Shown: positions 26,275 through 36,252, numbered from the stretch's first letter. The stretch is DNA of 64,000 nt from Plesiomonas sp051652165 (GCF_051652165.1 NZ_JBOFTR010000015.1:186001-250000); one strand, 5' to 3'. Translations and numbers: made by a program. The notes: a model not told the origin generated them from the letters alone.

Positions 26275-27558
26275 TCACTGAATACTGCTTTCGAGTTCAG
26301 CTTCTTGTTTACATAATCGATGCCAATCTACCGCTGGCATTCGAACTGTTAACCACAAGCTACCATCTTGCTCATCGACACGCTCATCTGTTAACGCATC
26401 CATTTGGTAAAAACGGCTACGTAATCGCCATAAGCGCGGAGGTAGATGCAGTTGATGCTGCACAATATCCTGTGCTAAACGCTCGCTAATCGCCTGAAAA
26501 ACTAACTCCATACCCGCACCGGTTTGTGCCGAAACCCATACATGGGTCGGAACACCTTCATCGTTGCGGGCAATGCGTGGAGCAACATCCTCAAGCTGAT
26601 CAATTTTATTCATGATCAGCAATACGGGGATTTCACCTGCATCAATATCATGCAGTACTTGATTTACCGCATGAATATTCTCATCGATGCGCGGATCTGC
26701 TGCATCGATCACATGTAGCAACAAGGTTGCCTCTTGTGTCTCTTGCAGTGTTGCTTTAAATGCAGATACCAAATCGTGTGGTAAATGGCGAATAAAACCA
26801 ACGGTATCTGCCAGTACTACCGCGCCTACGTCGGTAACATCAACCCGACGTAATGTTGGATCAAGTGTCGCAAACAGTTGATCGGCTGCATACACACCTG
26901 CAGACGTGATGGTATTAAACAGGCTCGATTTTCCGGCATTGGTGTAACCGACCAGTGATACGGTTGGAATCTCAGCACGGTTACGCGCACGCCGACCTTG
27001 TTGACGCTGTTTAGCGACTTTATCTAATCGGCTGATAATCAAACGGATCCGGTCTTTAATCAGACGACGATCTGTTTCGAGCTGCGTTTCACCTGGCCCT
27101 CGCAGGCCAATTCCGCCTTTTTGCCGCTCAAGGTGTGTCCACCCTCGAACCAAACGTGTGGCAAGATGGCGTAACTGCGCCAATTCAACTTGCAGTTTAC
27201 CTTCGTGTGTACGCGCTCGTTGGGCAAAAATATCGAGAATAAGGCCTGTACGATCAATAACTCGACATTGACAAAGACGCTCAAGATTACGCTCTTGGGC
27301 TGAGGATAGGGTATGGTTAAACAGGATAACCGACGCACCCGTTGCGGCAACGGCCGCGGCAATCTCTTCGGCTTTACCTTCACCGACGAAATATTTAGAG
27401 TGCGGCGTACGGCGGCTACCGGTAATGACCTGCATCGCCGTAACACCCGCAGAGGATACCAGGTTTTCAAACTCCCGGAGATCCTCTACATCCCGCTCTT
27501 GCGGGAAATTGATGTGCACCAATATTGCCTGTTCACCAGCTTCATAACGATCAAACAA
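26275..27558 (-). CDS. hflX: Ribosome-splitting GTPase HflX
   Basis: HflX binds 50S subunits and splits stalled or heat-damaged ribosomes. The 427-residue protein has the N-terminal HflX domain (YFVGEGKAEEI, GPGETQLETDRR) and the GTPase domain with G1 GYTNAGKSS, G3 DTVGFI and G4 NKID. Translation appears to begin at a TTG (27558) eight bases after GGAG, giving MFDRYEAGEQA as in E. coli HflX. It starts 23 bases after hfq. Confidence 0.95.
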   Translation of the reverse strand: MFDRYEAGEQAILVHINFPQERDVEDLREFENLVSSAGVTAMQVITGSRRTPHSKYFVGEGKAEEIAAAVAATGASVILFNHTLSSAQERNLERLCQCRVIDRTGLILDIFAQRARTHEGKLQVELAQLRHLATRLVRGWTHLERQKGGIGLRGPGETQLETDRRLIKDRIRLIISRLDKVAKQRQQGRRARNRAEIPTVSLVGYTNAGKSSLFNTITSAGVYAADQLFATLDPTLRRVDVTDVGAVVLADTVGFIRHLPHDLVSAFKATLQETQEATLLLHVIDAADPRIDENIHAVNQVLHDIDAGEIPVLLIMNKIDQLEDVAPRIARNDEGVPTHVWVSAQTGAGMELVFQAISERLAQDIVQHQLHLPPRLWRLRSRFYQMDALTDERVDEQDGSLWLTVRMPAVDWHRLCKQEAELESSIQ

Positions 27559-27581
27559 GCTAATGGCTCCTAAAGCTGAAG

Positions 27582-27875
27582 TTACTCAGCGTCAGTGGTA
27601 TCTTGCTGAGTAGGGGTTGCGCCTGACTGGCCGTGTGGTGCGCCAGTATGCCCGCTGTTGCTATGATGTGAAACTGGGCGAGCAGGAACAACAGTAGAAA
27701 TTGCGTGCTTATACACCATCTGGCTGACTGTATTTTTCAGTAAGATCACAAATTGATCAAATGACTCAATTTGACCTTGTAATTTAATTCCGTTCACCAA
27801 ATAGATAGAAACAGGAACGCGCTCGCGACGCAGTGCGTTCAAGAACGGGTCTTGCAGTGATTGCCCCTTAGCCAT
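27582..27875 (-). CDS. hfq: RNA chaperone Hfq
   Basis: Hexameric Sm-like protein that pairs small RNAs with mRNAs. The 97-residue protein has the Sm1 region QDPFLNALRRERVPVSIYLVNG and Sm2 with KNTVSQMVYKHAISTVVP, then a disordered C-terminus rich in H, G, S, T and Q. AAGGAAAG precedes the ATG. It lies between miaA and hflX, the conserved enterobacterial order. Confidence 0.98.
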   Translation of the reverse strand: MAKGQSLQDPFLNALRRERVPVSIYLVNGIKLQGQIESFDQFVILLKNTVSQMVYKHAISTVVPARPVSHHSNSGHTGAPHGQSGATPTQQDTTDAE

Positions 27876-27964
27876 TTTTTCTTTCCTTATTTGTTTGTTG
27901 TTGCAATTATTGATTTAATTAATAGTGCACATGGGAGCATAGAGGATTGTACACAAACCATCAG

Positions 27965-28891
27965 TTAACCTCTAATAGCTTTGATGATGATTTGTAACGC
28001 ATCTTCCGGTTTATCACTGTTGAGCCAAGTTATATCATCCCAACTACGCAACCATGTCATTTGCCGTTTCGCCAGTTGGCGAGTGGCACAAATAGCCCGG
28101 AATGCCATCTCTTGTGCATCATAATCACCGCGTAGATATTCCCACATTTGGCGATAACCGACACAACGGATTGAAGGCAAATCAGGGTTAAGATCGCCGC
28201 GCTTGAACAGCTTCCCTACTTCTTGTTCAAACCCAGCTTCCAGCATGAGCTGAAAGCGTGTGGCAATTTTTTCATGCAGTTGCTCACGCGTTGGCGGGGC
28301 AATTGCAAACTGCTGCACCTGATACGGAAGTGTCTCTCCTTGGATCTGTGTCAGCTCTGTTAACGTTTTACCTGAAATTGCAAAAACTTCCAATGCCCGA
28401 CTCAAACGTTGTGGATCATTGGGGTGGATTCGCGCTGCGGCAACCGGATCGATACGTTGTAAATCGGCATGTAATGCTTGCCAACCACGTGTTTGTGCCG
28501 CCTGTTCTATTTCTGCCCGTACATTAGCATCTGCGGAAGGCAAAGGAGATAGCCCCTCAAGCAGAGCTTTAAAATATAACATCGTACCGCCAACGAGTAA
28601 TGGGATCTTACCTGCAGCGGTAATCTCAGCCATTTCACGTAGTGCATCTGCCCGAAAATCGGCAGCGGAGTATGCTTGTGATGGATCACGGATATCAATC
28701 AGTCGATGCGGCGCACATATTAACTCTGCCACAGAGGGTTTTGCCGTACCAATATCCATACCAGTATAGATCAAGGCAGAATCTACACTGATCACTTCAA
28801 CAGGTAAATGTTGGCGTAACCGAATGGCTAAATCAGTTTTACCTGATGCCGTAGGCCCCATTAAAAAGAGTGCTAGTGGTAATTTAGTCAT
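27965..28891 (-). CDS. miaA: tRNA dimethylallyltransferase MiaA
   Basis: Adds a dimethylallyl group to A37 of tRNAs that read UNN codons. The 308-residue protein has P-loop GPTASGKTDLA, DSALIYTGMDIGTAKP and VGGTMLYFKALLEG, and RCVGYRQMWEYL further on. I start at the ATG at 28891, which lies in the last codons of mutL (eight-base overlap, ATGACTAA), consistent with coupling; the longer upstream frame has no family match. Confidence 0.95.
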   Translation of the reverse strand: MTKLPLALFLMGPTASGKTDLAIRLRQHLPVEVISVDSALIYTGMDIGTAKPSVAELICAPHRLIDIRDPSQAYSAADFRADALREMAEITAAGKIPLLVGGTMLYFKALLEGLSPLPSADANVRAEIEQAAQTRGWQALHADLQRIDPVAAARIHPNDPQRLSRALEVFAISGKTLTELTQIQGETLPYQVQQFAIAPPTREQLHEKIATRFQLMLEAGFEQEVGKLFKRGDLNPDLPSIRCVGYRQMWEYLRGDYDAQEMAFRAICATRQLAKRQMTWLRSWDDITWLNSDKPEDALQIIIKAIRG

Positions 28892-30959
28892 GCTGCAATG
28901 CGGTAATGGCCGCCTCAAGTTCCACAGGTTTAATTAATAACGCGCTCTGTTGTCGCAATTTATCTGGGCATAGCAGCTCTAAATCAGCCAGTAATGTGAC
29001 TGCTTGCGACAGTGTCCAGCGTGTCTGCTCTTCCTTGAGTTGGCCAACTAACCACGCGATCAATAATGGCATGGTTAATGTTGGGTCAGCGTGTAATTTA
29101 TTCAATAGTAACGGAATAATTTGTTGTAGGTTGTGATGCCGTAGCGGTAATGGTACAGCCAGTATCGTGATTTTCTTACGCTCATGAATCTGTAAATCAA
29201 TACCAAACTGCTGTAATAAAGGCTGTTGTTGCTGCGCAACCTGCCATTGTGTGCTGTCTACTTTCATCATTAATGGAATCAGCAGTGGTTGCGCTTTTAA
29301 AGGTTGGCCTTGTGGTAATAGCTGTGCCTGTTTACGCCATGCGGCGGCTCGATTCAGTGATAACAACCCAATACCTTGTGTGCGCTCAACCAGTAAATAT
29401 TGCTCGGCGACAATCGCTAACGCACGCCCAAGCGAACTTGGCGGAGCACTGTATTGTGCGATGCCCGATGTGTTATCGAGTAATCCCTGCTCTGTGAGTG
29501 TACCTGTCGCAATTTGTGGTGCAAAAGCTGCGGTAGGTATATGTGCTGAAGGCGGTAAATCAGTCTGCAATAAGCGAGCATATACCGTTGTCTCACGCTG
29601 CAATGTCTCTGTATTGGGTGGCGAGTTTAGGTGTTTGCTAAGATCACGGTGAGTTGGCTGACGACTAAACAGACGCTCAACAGCAGGGTTAACCACTTGG
29701 TAATCTGCTGTCGATTCTTGTAGTTGCCAAGCCTTTTGCGCTTGGGTTTGGTCAGCGGCGATAGGGTGTGTTTGAGCCTCGTCTATCTTCTTTGTAGGAA
29801 TTACCGATGCAAATTGGCTACTACCTGCTGCAATTCGTGGAGTTGCTAACGTCAGTGATGAATTTACTGAGGGTGTTGTTATCACAGTATGATGAGGTAA
29901 TGAATCTGTATCAAATACCTGCTCTTTAAGAGAGGAATTAAGTGCCGAATCAGCATTATCAACGGTATGTTGCAGCGCAGTCAGTACAGCTTGATAGATA
30001 AAATCATGCACTAAACGAGCTTGATGAAAACGGACTTCATGCTTGGCTGGGTGAACATTCACATCAACATGGTTTGGTGCAAGTGTCAGATAAAGCACAA
30101 AAGCCGGATGTTCGGCTTCTTGCAGCAATGTTTGATAAGCCTGGCGGATAGCATGATTAATCAACTTATCGCGCATCATCCGGCCATTAACATAGCTGTA
30201 AGCCATATCATTTTGCTGCCTTGATCCCTGTGCAGAGCAGACCCACCCTGAGAGGCTCAACTCGGCATGTTGCCACTCAATCGCCACCGCATGTTGTAAA
30301 AAGGCAGGCCCACAAATCCCCGCTAAACGCCGCTCTTTTTGCTCTTGTGTTACAGCAGCACGGTACTGACGTACTGTTTTACCGTTATGACGCAAAGTAA
30401 AACTCACATCAAAGCGAGCTAATGCAATACGCCGTACGACTTCATCAATATGGGTAAATTCCGTTTTTTCGGTACGCAAAAATTTACGGCGAGCAGGGGT
30501 ATTATAAAATAGATCTCGCACTTCAAGGGTAGTGCCAACAGGGTGTGCAGCCGGTTTGACCGTGACTTGCATATCACGCCCTTCGGCATAGGCTTGCCAG
30601 GCCTCAGGCTGTTCGGCTGTGCGTGAAGTCATCAGCAAACGTGATACGGAACTGATACTGGCTAACGCTTCCCCCCGAAAACCAAGGCTGACAATTGCGT
30701 CGAGATCATCGAGTGAGCTAATTTTGCTGGTCGCATGGCGTGCCAGTGCCAATGTCAAATCGGCTTTGTTAACACCACAGCCATTATCGCGAATACAAAT
30801 AAGCTGTGATCCCCCTTTATCAATATCAATATCAATACGAGTTGCACCAGCATCCAGACTGTTCTCAACTAACTCTTTGACGACCGACGAAGGACGCTCA
30901 ACCACTTCGCCTGCGGCGATCTGATTTGCCAGTTGTGCGGGTAAAATCTGAATTGCCAT
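28884..30959 (-). CDS. mutL: DNA mismatch repair protein MutL
   Basis: MutL links MutS mismatch recognition to strand incision and unwinding. The 691-residue protein has the GHKL ATPase motifs ELVENSLDAGA, DNGCGV and GFRGEALASI, followed by a long low-complexity linker (about 335-490) and a C-terminal dimerisation domain. The endonuclease motif DQHAx2Ex4E is not present at the expected place (LLSLNRAAAWRKQ instead), as in E. coli, so incision should depend on a MutH/Dam system. GAGG precedes the ATG; the gap to amiB is 14 bases. Confidence 0.96.
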   Translation of the reverse strand: MAIQILPAQLANQIAAGEVVERPSSVVKELVENSLDAGATRIDIDIDKGGSQLICIRDNGCGVNKADLTLALARHATSKISSLDDLDAIVSLGFRGEALASISSVSRLLMTSRTAEQPEAWQAYAEGRDMQVTVKPAAHPVGTTLEVRDLFYNTPARRKFLRTEKTEFTHIDEVVRRIALARFDVSFTLRHNGKTVRQYRAAVTQEQKERRLAGICGPAFLQHAVAIEWQHAELSLSGWVCSAQGSRQQNDMAYSYVNGRMMRDKLINHAIRQAYQTLLQEAEHPAFVLYLTLAPNHVDVNVHPAKHEVRFHQARLVHDFIYQAVLTALQHTVDNADSALNSSLKEQVFDTDSLPHHTVITTPSVNSSLTLATPRIAAGSSQFASVIPTKKIDEAQTHPIAADQTQAQKAWQLQESTADYQVVNPAVERLFSRQPTHRDLSKHLNSPPNTETLQRETTVYARLLQTDLPPSAHIPTAAFAPQIATGTLTEQGLLDNTSGIAQYSAPPSSLGRALAIVAEQYLLVERTQGIGLLSLNRAAAWRKQAQLLPQGQPLKAQPLLIPLMMKVDSTQWQVAQQQQPLLQQFGIDLQIHERKKITILAVPLPLRHHNLQQIIPLLLNKLHADPTLTMPLLIAWLVGQLKEEQTRWTLSQAVTLLADLELLCPDKLRQQSALLIKPVELEAAITALQHD

Positions 30960-30973
30960 GGCTAACCTCGTTT

Positions 30974-33085
30974 TTACTGCTGCGGAATTCTCAACGTTTG
31001 CCCGATCATCACTTGATCTGATTTTAGTCGGTTAAATTGACGTAACCGAGACAATCCGACACCGTATTTTTCCGCAATCATGGAAAGAGACTCACCTGAT
31101 TTTACTTTATGCTGCGTTGGCCGCGTTGCTGAGGTATTTGCTAACGCCTCTTTCACTGCAGTTGTATCGTTAAGGGGGATCTTGATTTTCTGGCCTACTT
31201 GCACCTGATGGTTATGTAAGTTATTTGCAAATGTCAATGCATCAATAGACACTGAATAACGTGTGGCTATTTTCCCTAGAGAATCACCGCGCTGCACAGT
31301 ATAGGTCTCAACTGCACTTTTCTTTCCTGAACTGCTGCTCTTTACTGTACCTGTATTATTTGTACTTTTTGCCACTTCTGGTGAATCAGCAAGTGCAGGT
31401 ACAATCAGTTTTTGCCCCACATTGACTTGATCACGCTTTAACGCATTTAGCTCTCGCAGCGTTTGCATTGTGGTGTGGTAACGCTCGGAAATACGCAGCA
31501 AATTCTCACCCCGTTTCACTTCATGCACCTGTGTTTGCCCTTTTGTGGTGGCCGTTGGCTTTTCAACCACAGGAGCTGGCTGATTGGTTGCTGGCGGTAA
31601 CGACTGACTATTTTGGCTCTTGCGAGTTACCGGTACTTTTAGTTTTTGGCCAACTTGAACCTCACCAGAGCGCAAACGGTTTAATGTTTTCATCTCGGCC
31701 ACTGAACTGCCATATAAAGTAGCAATCCGCGTTAAGGTTTCACCCCGCTTTACAATGTGTGTTTGGGTGCTTGCAGAGGTGTTTTGGCGATCATTAATAA
31801 CGGGTGCAGGATCAACAACGGGCCCAGGTTGAGCAGGCACGTGCTCTGTTTTTGTCGGTTTCGCTGGAGTCTTATTGGTTGTATTTTTGGCGTTAGACAC
31901 ACTAACAACCGAGTTAGTGTTGCTTGCTCGTGTTGTAGGATGCTGACGATAATAGGTTTTAATCCCACGATAAATCGCGGTAGCCACTTTGGTTTGATGT
32001 GCGCTACTGCCAAGCAAACGCTCTTCTGACAAATTAGAGATAAACCCTGTTTCAACCAACAGTGAAGGAATATCCGGTGAGCGTAATACACCTAGACTAG
32101 CATGCTCAGGTCGGCGCTTATGCAATGGCGAGATTTGCCCCATCTCACGTAGCACCTTAGAGGCCACATCGTATCCCACCTTTTGTGAGTGGCCAAATTG
32201 CAAATCAAGTACCGTTTGACTCAGATAACGATCGCTATTATTACCCGACAGCACTTCACCTGCACCGCCAAGTAATTCAGATTGCTTTTCATGATCTTCT
32301 AACCAACGGCCCATTTCAGAGTTCGCACGGCGATTTGACAACACCCAAACTGATGCCCCTTTTGCACTGCGATTCGGCGCTGCATCAGCATGGATGGAAA
32401 TTAATAATTGTGCATTTTTATCACGGGCAATATCAGAACGGCCACTGACTGAAATAAAACGATCACGCTCGCGTGTCATAACAGCTTTAAAGCCACTATC
32501 GTTATTCAGCATGTCACGCAGTTTTTGTGCAATAGCCAACGTGACTTGTTTTTCACGTAAGCCATTTTTACCAATTGCACCAGGATCTTGCCCACCGTGA
32601 CCTGGATCAATAGCGATCACAACCCGCTCATTACTGCGCGTATTATTCGCAGTTGATGTCACTTGTGTACTGCTTGATACTGTTGTTCCCCCACCAATAG
32701 GGATCAACGACAGTACAACTTGATAGCCACTTCCACGCTTTTCAGTAACCGCTTTTGTATTAACGCGTTGTGATACATCTAACACTAATCGCAGCGTACC
32801 ACGCTGTGGCGCACTGCTTGTACGTACGCTATTAACTAATTTTCCACGATAACGCTTGGGCAAATTAGCTCTTTGCGTCGTATCAGATAAATCAACCACG
32901 ACACGGTTAGGCCCACTTAAGTTAAAATAACTGTACGATGGTTTTCCGCTAAAACTCAAGACCAGCTCATTTTTTGAGCCCGTATCACGCAAGCTGACAT
33001 CAGTCAGCGTTGCTGCAAAGACCGGTAACCCACAACACCACAACAGCACACCCAACAGCAGTTGCCCACGAGATTTAATCCACAT
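30974..33085 (-). CDS. amiB: N-acetylmuramoyl-L-alanine amidase AmiB with four LysM domains
   Basis: Septal peptidoglycan amidase that splits daughter cells. The 703-residue protein has a signal peptide (1-24), an AMIN domain (about 25-130), the zinc amidase domain (about 155-380) with ligands H163 (PGHGG), E178, H232 (SIHAD) and catalytic E345 (VETGF), a proline/threonine-rich linker, and four LysM repeats at about 442-485, 520-563, 593-637 and 658-701. E. coli AmiB is about 445 residues with a single LysM, so the cell-wall binding array here is much expanded. It starts two bases after tsaE. Confidence 0.96.
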   Translation of the reverse strand: MWIKSRGQLLLGVLLWCCGLPVFAATLTDVSLRDTGSKNELVLSFSGKPSYSYFNLSGPNRVVVDLSDTTQRANLPKRYRGKLVNSVRTSSAPQRGTLRLVLDVSQRVNTKAVTEKRGSGYQVVLSLIPIGGGTTVSSSTQVTSTANNTRSNERVVIAIDPGHGGQDPGAIGKNGLREKQVTLAIAQKLRDMLNNDSGFKAVMTRERDRFISVSGRSDIARDKNAQLLISIHADAAPNRSAKGASVWVLSNRRANSEMGRWLEDHEKQSELLGGAGEVLSGNNSDRYLSQTVLDLQFGHSQKVGYDVASKVLREMGQISPLHKRRPEHASLGVLRSPDIPSLLVETGFISNLSEERLLGSSAHQTKVATAIYRGIKTYYRQHPTTRASNTNSVVSVSNAKNTTNKTPAKPTKTEHVPAQPGPVVDPAPVINDRQNTSASTQTHIVKRGETLTRIATLYGSSVAEMKTLNRLRSGEVQVGQKLKVPVTRKSQNSQSLPPATNQPAPVVEKPTATTKGQTQVHEVKRGENLLRISERYHTTMQTLRELNALKRDQVNVGQKLIVPALADSPEVAKSTNNTGTVKSSSSGKKSAVETYTVQRGDSLGKIATRYSVSIDALTFANNLHNHQVQVGQKIKIPLNDTTAVKEALANTSATRPTQHKVKSGESLSMIAEKYGVGLSRLRQFNRLKSDQVMIGQTLRIPQQ

Positions 33086-33087
33086 CC

Positions 33088-33555
33088 CTATTCGCCACTC
33101 ATTTGTGCCAGTAATTGTTGCCCAATTAACGTATTCGCCTGTAAAACTGCACGACGAGTTTCCCCTTCATACTGCAGAGTTACACTTAGATCGGCTGGCG
33201 GTAAAAACCCCTCTCCACGCTGTGGCCACTCAACAAGGCACAGTGAACGCTCTCCGAAGTAATCTCGAATTCCCATAAATTCAAGCTCTTCAGGATCAGC
33301 TAAGCGGTAGAGATCAAAATGGCAAACAGTCCAATTTGGTAACTGATAGGGCTCAACCAATGTATAAGTTGGGCTTTTCACATTTCCAGCATGCCCTAAT
33401 GCTTGCACAAATCCACGGCACAAGGTTGTTTTCCCCGCCCCTAAATCACCATGCAAATAGATCACCGTGGCACTGACGCACCCTTGTGCCAAATATGTTC
33501 CTAATGCCACTGTTGCGGCTTCATCAGCCAAATGTAACGTTACAGATTTCACCAT
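33088..33555 (-). CDS. tsaE: tRNA threonylcarbamoyladenosine ATPase TsaE
   Basis: TsaE drives the TsaBD-E cycle that makes t6A37 in tRNAs. The 155-residue protein has Walker A GDLGAGKTTLCRG, SPTYTLVEPY, the HFDLYRL segment and LVEWPQRG. The ATG at 33555 has a weak ribosome binding site. It heads the minus-strand cluster running to hflC. In E. coli nnr lies between queG and tsaE; it is absent here. Confidence 0.95.
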   Translation of the reverse strand: MVKSVTLHLADEAATVALGTYLAQGCVSATVIYLHGDLGAGKTTLCRGFVQALGHAGNVKSPTYTLVEPYQLPNWTVCHFDLYRLADPEELEFMGIRDYFGERSLCLVEWPQRGEGFLPPADLSVTLQYEGETRRAVLQANTLIGQQLLAQMSGE

Positions 33556-33802
33556 GATTCATTATTCGTTCTAATTAGAATGACTTAACGGCTGATTAAT
33601 GGGCAAATAATAGCACTGCAGACAGTGAATATTGAAGTTACACCAGTAATTACCCGCAATAGCCTCACTTTCCGCTAAAATAACTGAAATAGATGCAGTT
33701 AAATACCCACTATGTACAAGAAATTTACACACTTATAGGTAATAGCAACAATTGCATCACGTAAACAACCATTCACTGCCAACCCTAAACACTGATATCC
33801 AT

Positions 33803-35110
33803 ATGATACCACCGACCGAGCAACCTATTGCACAACATCCACCTGTAGCACTTTCTCAACATGCACTGGCAGAGTTAGCTTTGCTCATTAAACAATGGGG
33901 CGTTTCGCTTGGTTTTCAGCAAGTGGGAATTTGCGATATTGATCTGCATAAACATGAACCCCTTTTACAACACTGGCTTGATAACCATTATCACGGAGAA
34001 ATGGGGTGGATGGCCAACCACGGTATGATGCGAGCTCGCCCTGCCGAATTACACCCTGGTACATTGCGAGTGATTAGTGTGCGCATGAACTATTTACCAA
34101 CACACGCCTCTTTTGCTCGCGTACTCAAAAACCCTACTCTTGGTTATATTAGCCGCTATGCACTGGGGCGCGATTATCACAAACTGCTACGCCAGCGTTT
34201 AAAACAGCTAGGGGATAACATACAACAGCATGTTGGCGTATGTGGTTTTCGCCCATTTGTTGATTCAGCTCCGCTACTTGAGCGCCCATTGGCAGAAAAA
34301 GCGGGGATCGGCTGGGTTGGTAAGCATTCACTTATTTTAAGCCGTGAGGCCGGTTCTTGGTTCTTCCTTGGTGAACTGTTAGTGGATTTAGCCCTGCCTG
34401 TTGATCAGCCCATTACGGCAGAATGTGGCCGTTGTGTTGCCTGCATTACCACCTGCCCAACAGGTGCAATTGTTGAACCTTATGTAGTAGATGCGCGCCG
34501 TTGTATCTCCTATTTGACCATTGAAGCAGAAGGTGAAATTCCTCTAGCATTGCGGCCTGCTATTGGCAACCGTATTTATGGGTGTGATGACTGTCAGTTA
34601 ATTTGCCCCTGGAATCGCTTTTCATCGTTAACGCAAGAGCCAGACTTTAGCCCACGCACCCACCTGCATGCGCCACAGTTATTAACTCTCTTCGCGTGGG
34701 ATGAGGCAATGTTTTTAAAGCAAACCGAAGGCTCGGCAATTCGTCGGATTGGGCATCGGCGCTGGTTACGTAATATTGCAGTAGCACTCGGTAATGCTCC
34801 TTATCAAGCCGACATCTTGCTCGCACTGCAACAACGTTTGGGGGATGATGAACTGGTTAATGAGCATATTCACTGGGCAATAAGTCAACAACAACACAAA
34901 CTAGCGGCGCTGCAAACTTTTCGTGCCAACACTCACCTTATTCCTCTCCAGCAGAGTGATAATAAACACTGCGGCCCAGATTCAGCTACATGCGCTCAAG
35001 TACACTCTACTCTTACTGCAAGATCGTCAGAGTCATCAGGATCTGCACTCACCTCTCAGCAGCGTAGGCTTGTGCGGGCCATTGAAAAAGGGCTTCCACG
35101 TGATGCATAA
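33803..35110 (+). CDS. queG: Epoxyqueuosine reductase QueG
   Basis: Cobalamin- and iron-sulfur-dependent enzyme for the last step of queuosine synthesis in tRNA. Two [4Fe-4S] motifs, CGRCVACITTC and CDDCQLIC, are visible, with RPFVDSAPLLERPLAEKAG and the C-terminal KGLPRDA end. At 435 residues it is about 55 longer than E. coli QueG. Part is a proline/histidine N-terminal stretch (the start is uncertain: ATG at 33803 or an upstream TTG, neither with a good ribosome binding site). The rest is a serine/threonine-rich insert of about 40 residues just before the conserved C-terminus. Confidence 0.94.
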   Translation: MIPPTEQPIAQHPPVALSQHALAELALLIKQWGVSLGFQQVGICDIDLHKHEPLLQHWLDNHYHGEMGWMANHGMMRARPAELHPGTLRVISVRMNYLPTHASFARVLKNPTLGYISRYALGRDYHKLLRQRLKQLGDNIQQHVGVCGFRPFVDSAPLLERPLAEKAGIGWVGKHSLILSREAGSWFFLGELLVDLALPVDQPITAECGRCVACITTCPTGAIVEPYVVDARRCISYLTIEAEGEIPLALRPAIGNRIYGCDDCQLICPWNRFSSLTQEPDFSPRTHLHAPQLLTLFAWDEAMFLKQTEGSAIRRIGHRRWLRNIAVALGNAPYQADILLALQQRLGDDELVNEHIHWAISQQQHKLAALQTFRANTHLIPLQQSDNKHCGPDSATCAQVHSTLTARSSESSGSALTSQQRRLVRAIEKGLPRDA

Positions 35111-35258
35111 CATAACGTCATAGCATCAATATCGATGATGGCAACGTGAAAATACACAAGATGGTCTATTCTCTACGCAATCAATCCGCGAAATAGATCA
35201 CTATTTTTGTCAACCACAGTTGACGACTGGCATAACGACTGTTCTTACACTGGGGATA

Positions 35259-35267
35259 TGTGGATAA
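35259..35267 (-). promoter_or_regulatory. DnaA box (perfect)
   Basis: TTATCCACA on the minus strand, identical to the highest-affinity E. coli DnaA box. Confidence 0.75.
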
Positions 35268-35287
35268 CAATTAGCAGATACCCGAAA

Positions 35288-35296
35288 TTAAGCACA
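35288..35296 (+). promoter_or_regulatory. DnaA box (one mismatch)
   Basis: TTAAGCACA on the plus strand differs from TTATNCACA at one position and lies 20 bases from the perfect box at 35259. Confidence 0.4.
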
Positions 35297-35422
35297 AGTC
35301 GGCATAAGAGAGTGCACAACAAGAGCTCAAAAAAAGTCTGGGAAGCCCGTATATTCAGGGGTGTTAACCATAATCAGAGCATAAATCACTGTATTTTCTG
35401 CTGTATTAACAGGTTAACTATC

Positions 35423-35431
35423 TGTGGATAA
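35423..35431 (-). promoter_or_regulatory. DnaA box (perfect)
   Basis: TTATCCACA on the minus strand, the second perfect match in this 0.4 kb gap. Confidence 0.75.
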
Positions 35432-35546
35432 CTCTGTTTACAAGGTAAGCAAAGCCATATAAATAGCGTGCTGCAAGAGAGAGATTAACTTACGCATCAA
35501 GAGAATAAATGCAGCAGAATATAAATATACTGTGAACAGTAACGAC

Positions 35547-35567
35547 AAAAAAAGCCCGCACTGGGCT
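35547..35567 (-). terminator. Intrinsic terminator of the tRNA-Gly operon
   Basis: On the minus strand AGCCC-AGTGC-GGGCT is followed by a run of T residues. It lies 65 bases past the last tRNA gene. Confidence 0.85.
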
Positions 35568-35631
35568 CAATGTTCTGTTTAGATAAATAAAACAGAATAT
35601 TCGCATTGAAAGGGTTTATGTTAAGTTAGTT

Positions 35632-35707
<76 letters not shown>

Positions 35708-35744
35708 ATAACTAAAACATAAACACTGCTGTAATACGTAGAAT

Positions 35745-35820
<76 letters not shown>

Positions 35821-35881
35821 TTGTATTACGGCAGCGGTGCATTCTACATCAGCAACACATGGTTGGATAGACATGTGCATT

Positions 35882-35957
<76 letters not shown>

Positions 35958-36001
35958 ATACCTGTAGCATGCTGTTTAACGTCGTGAATATGCGCTGTAC
36001 T

Positions 36002-36077
<76 letters not shown>

Positions 36078-36114
36078 ATCGCGGTAAGCATCATATATCA
36101 AGACGGTGTAAATT

Positions 36115-36190
<76 letters not shown>

Positions 36191-36252
36191 ATCACATCCC
36201 CTAAAGGGGCTTACACACATAGCAGCGAAAACCTCACTGCTACGGGCTGCGA

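Larger units (their letters stand above)
35111..35546. other. Intergenic region with DnaA boxes, datA-like position
   Basis: A gene-free, AT-rich gap between queG and the tRNA-Gly cluster. It contains two perfect DnaA boxes (TTATCCACA on the minus strand at 35259-35267 and 35423-35431), one box with a single mismatch (TTAAGCACA, 35288-35296), and a GTCAA/TTGAC inverted repeat at 35209-35224. In E. coli the DnaA-titrating locus datA lies in the same neighbourhood, beside the glyVXY tRNAs and queG. I see no convincing gene or full IHF consensus. Confidence 0.5.

Noticed and set aside
35207..35431. A 74-residue plus-strand frame in the DnaA-box region
   Set aside because: No ribosome binding site, composition unlike a protein, and it simply spans the DnaA boxes.
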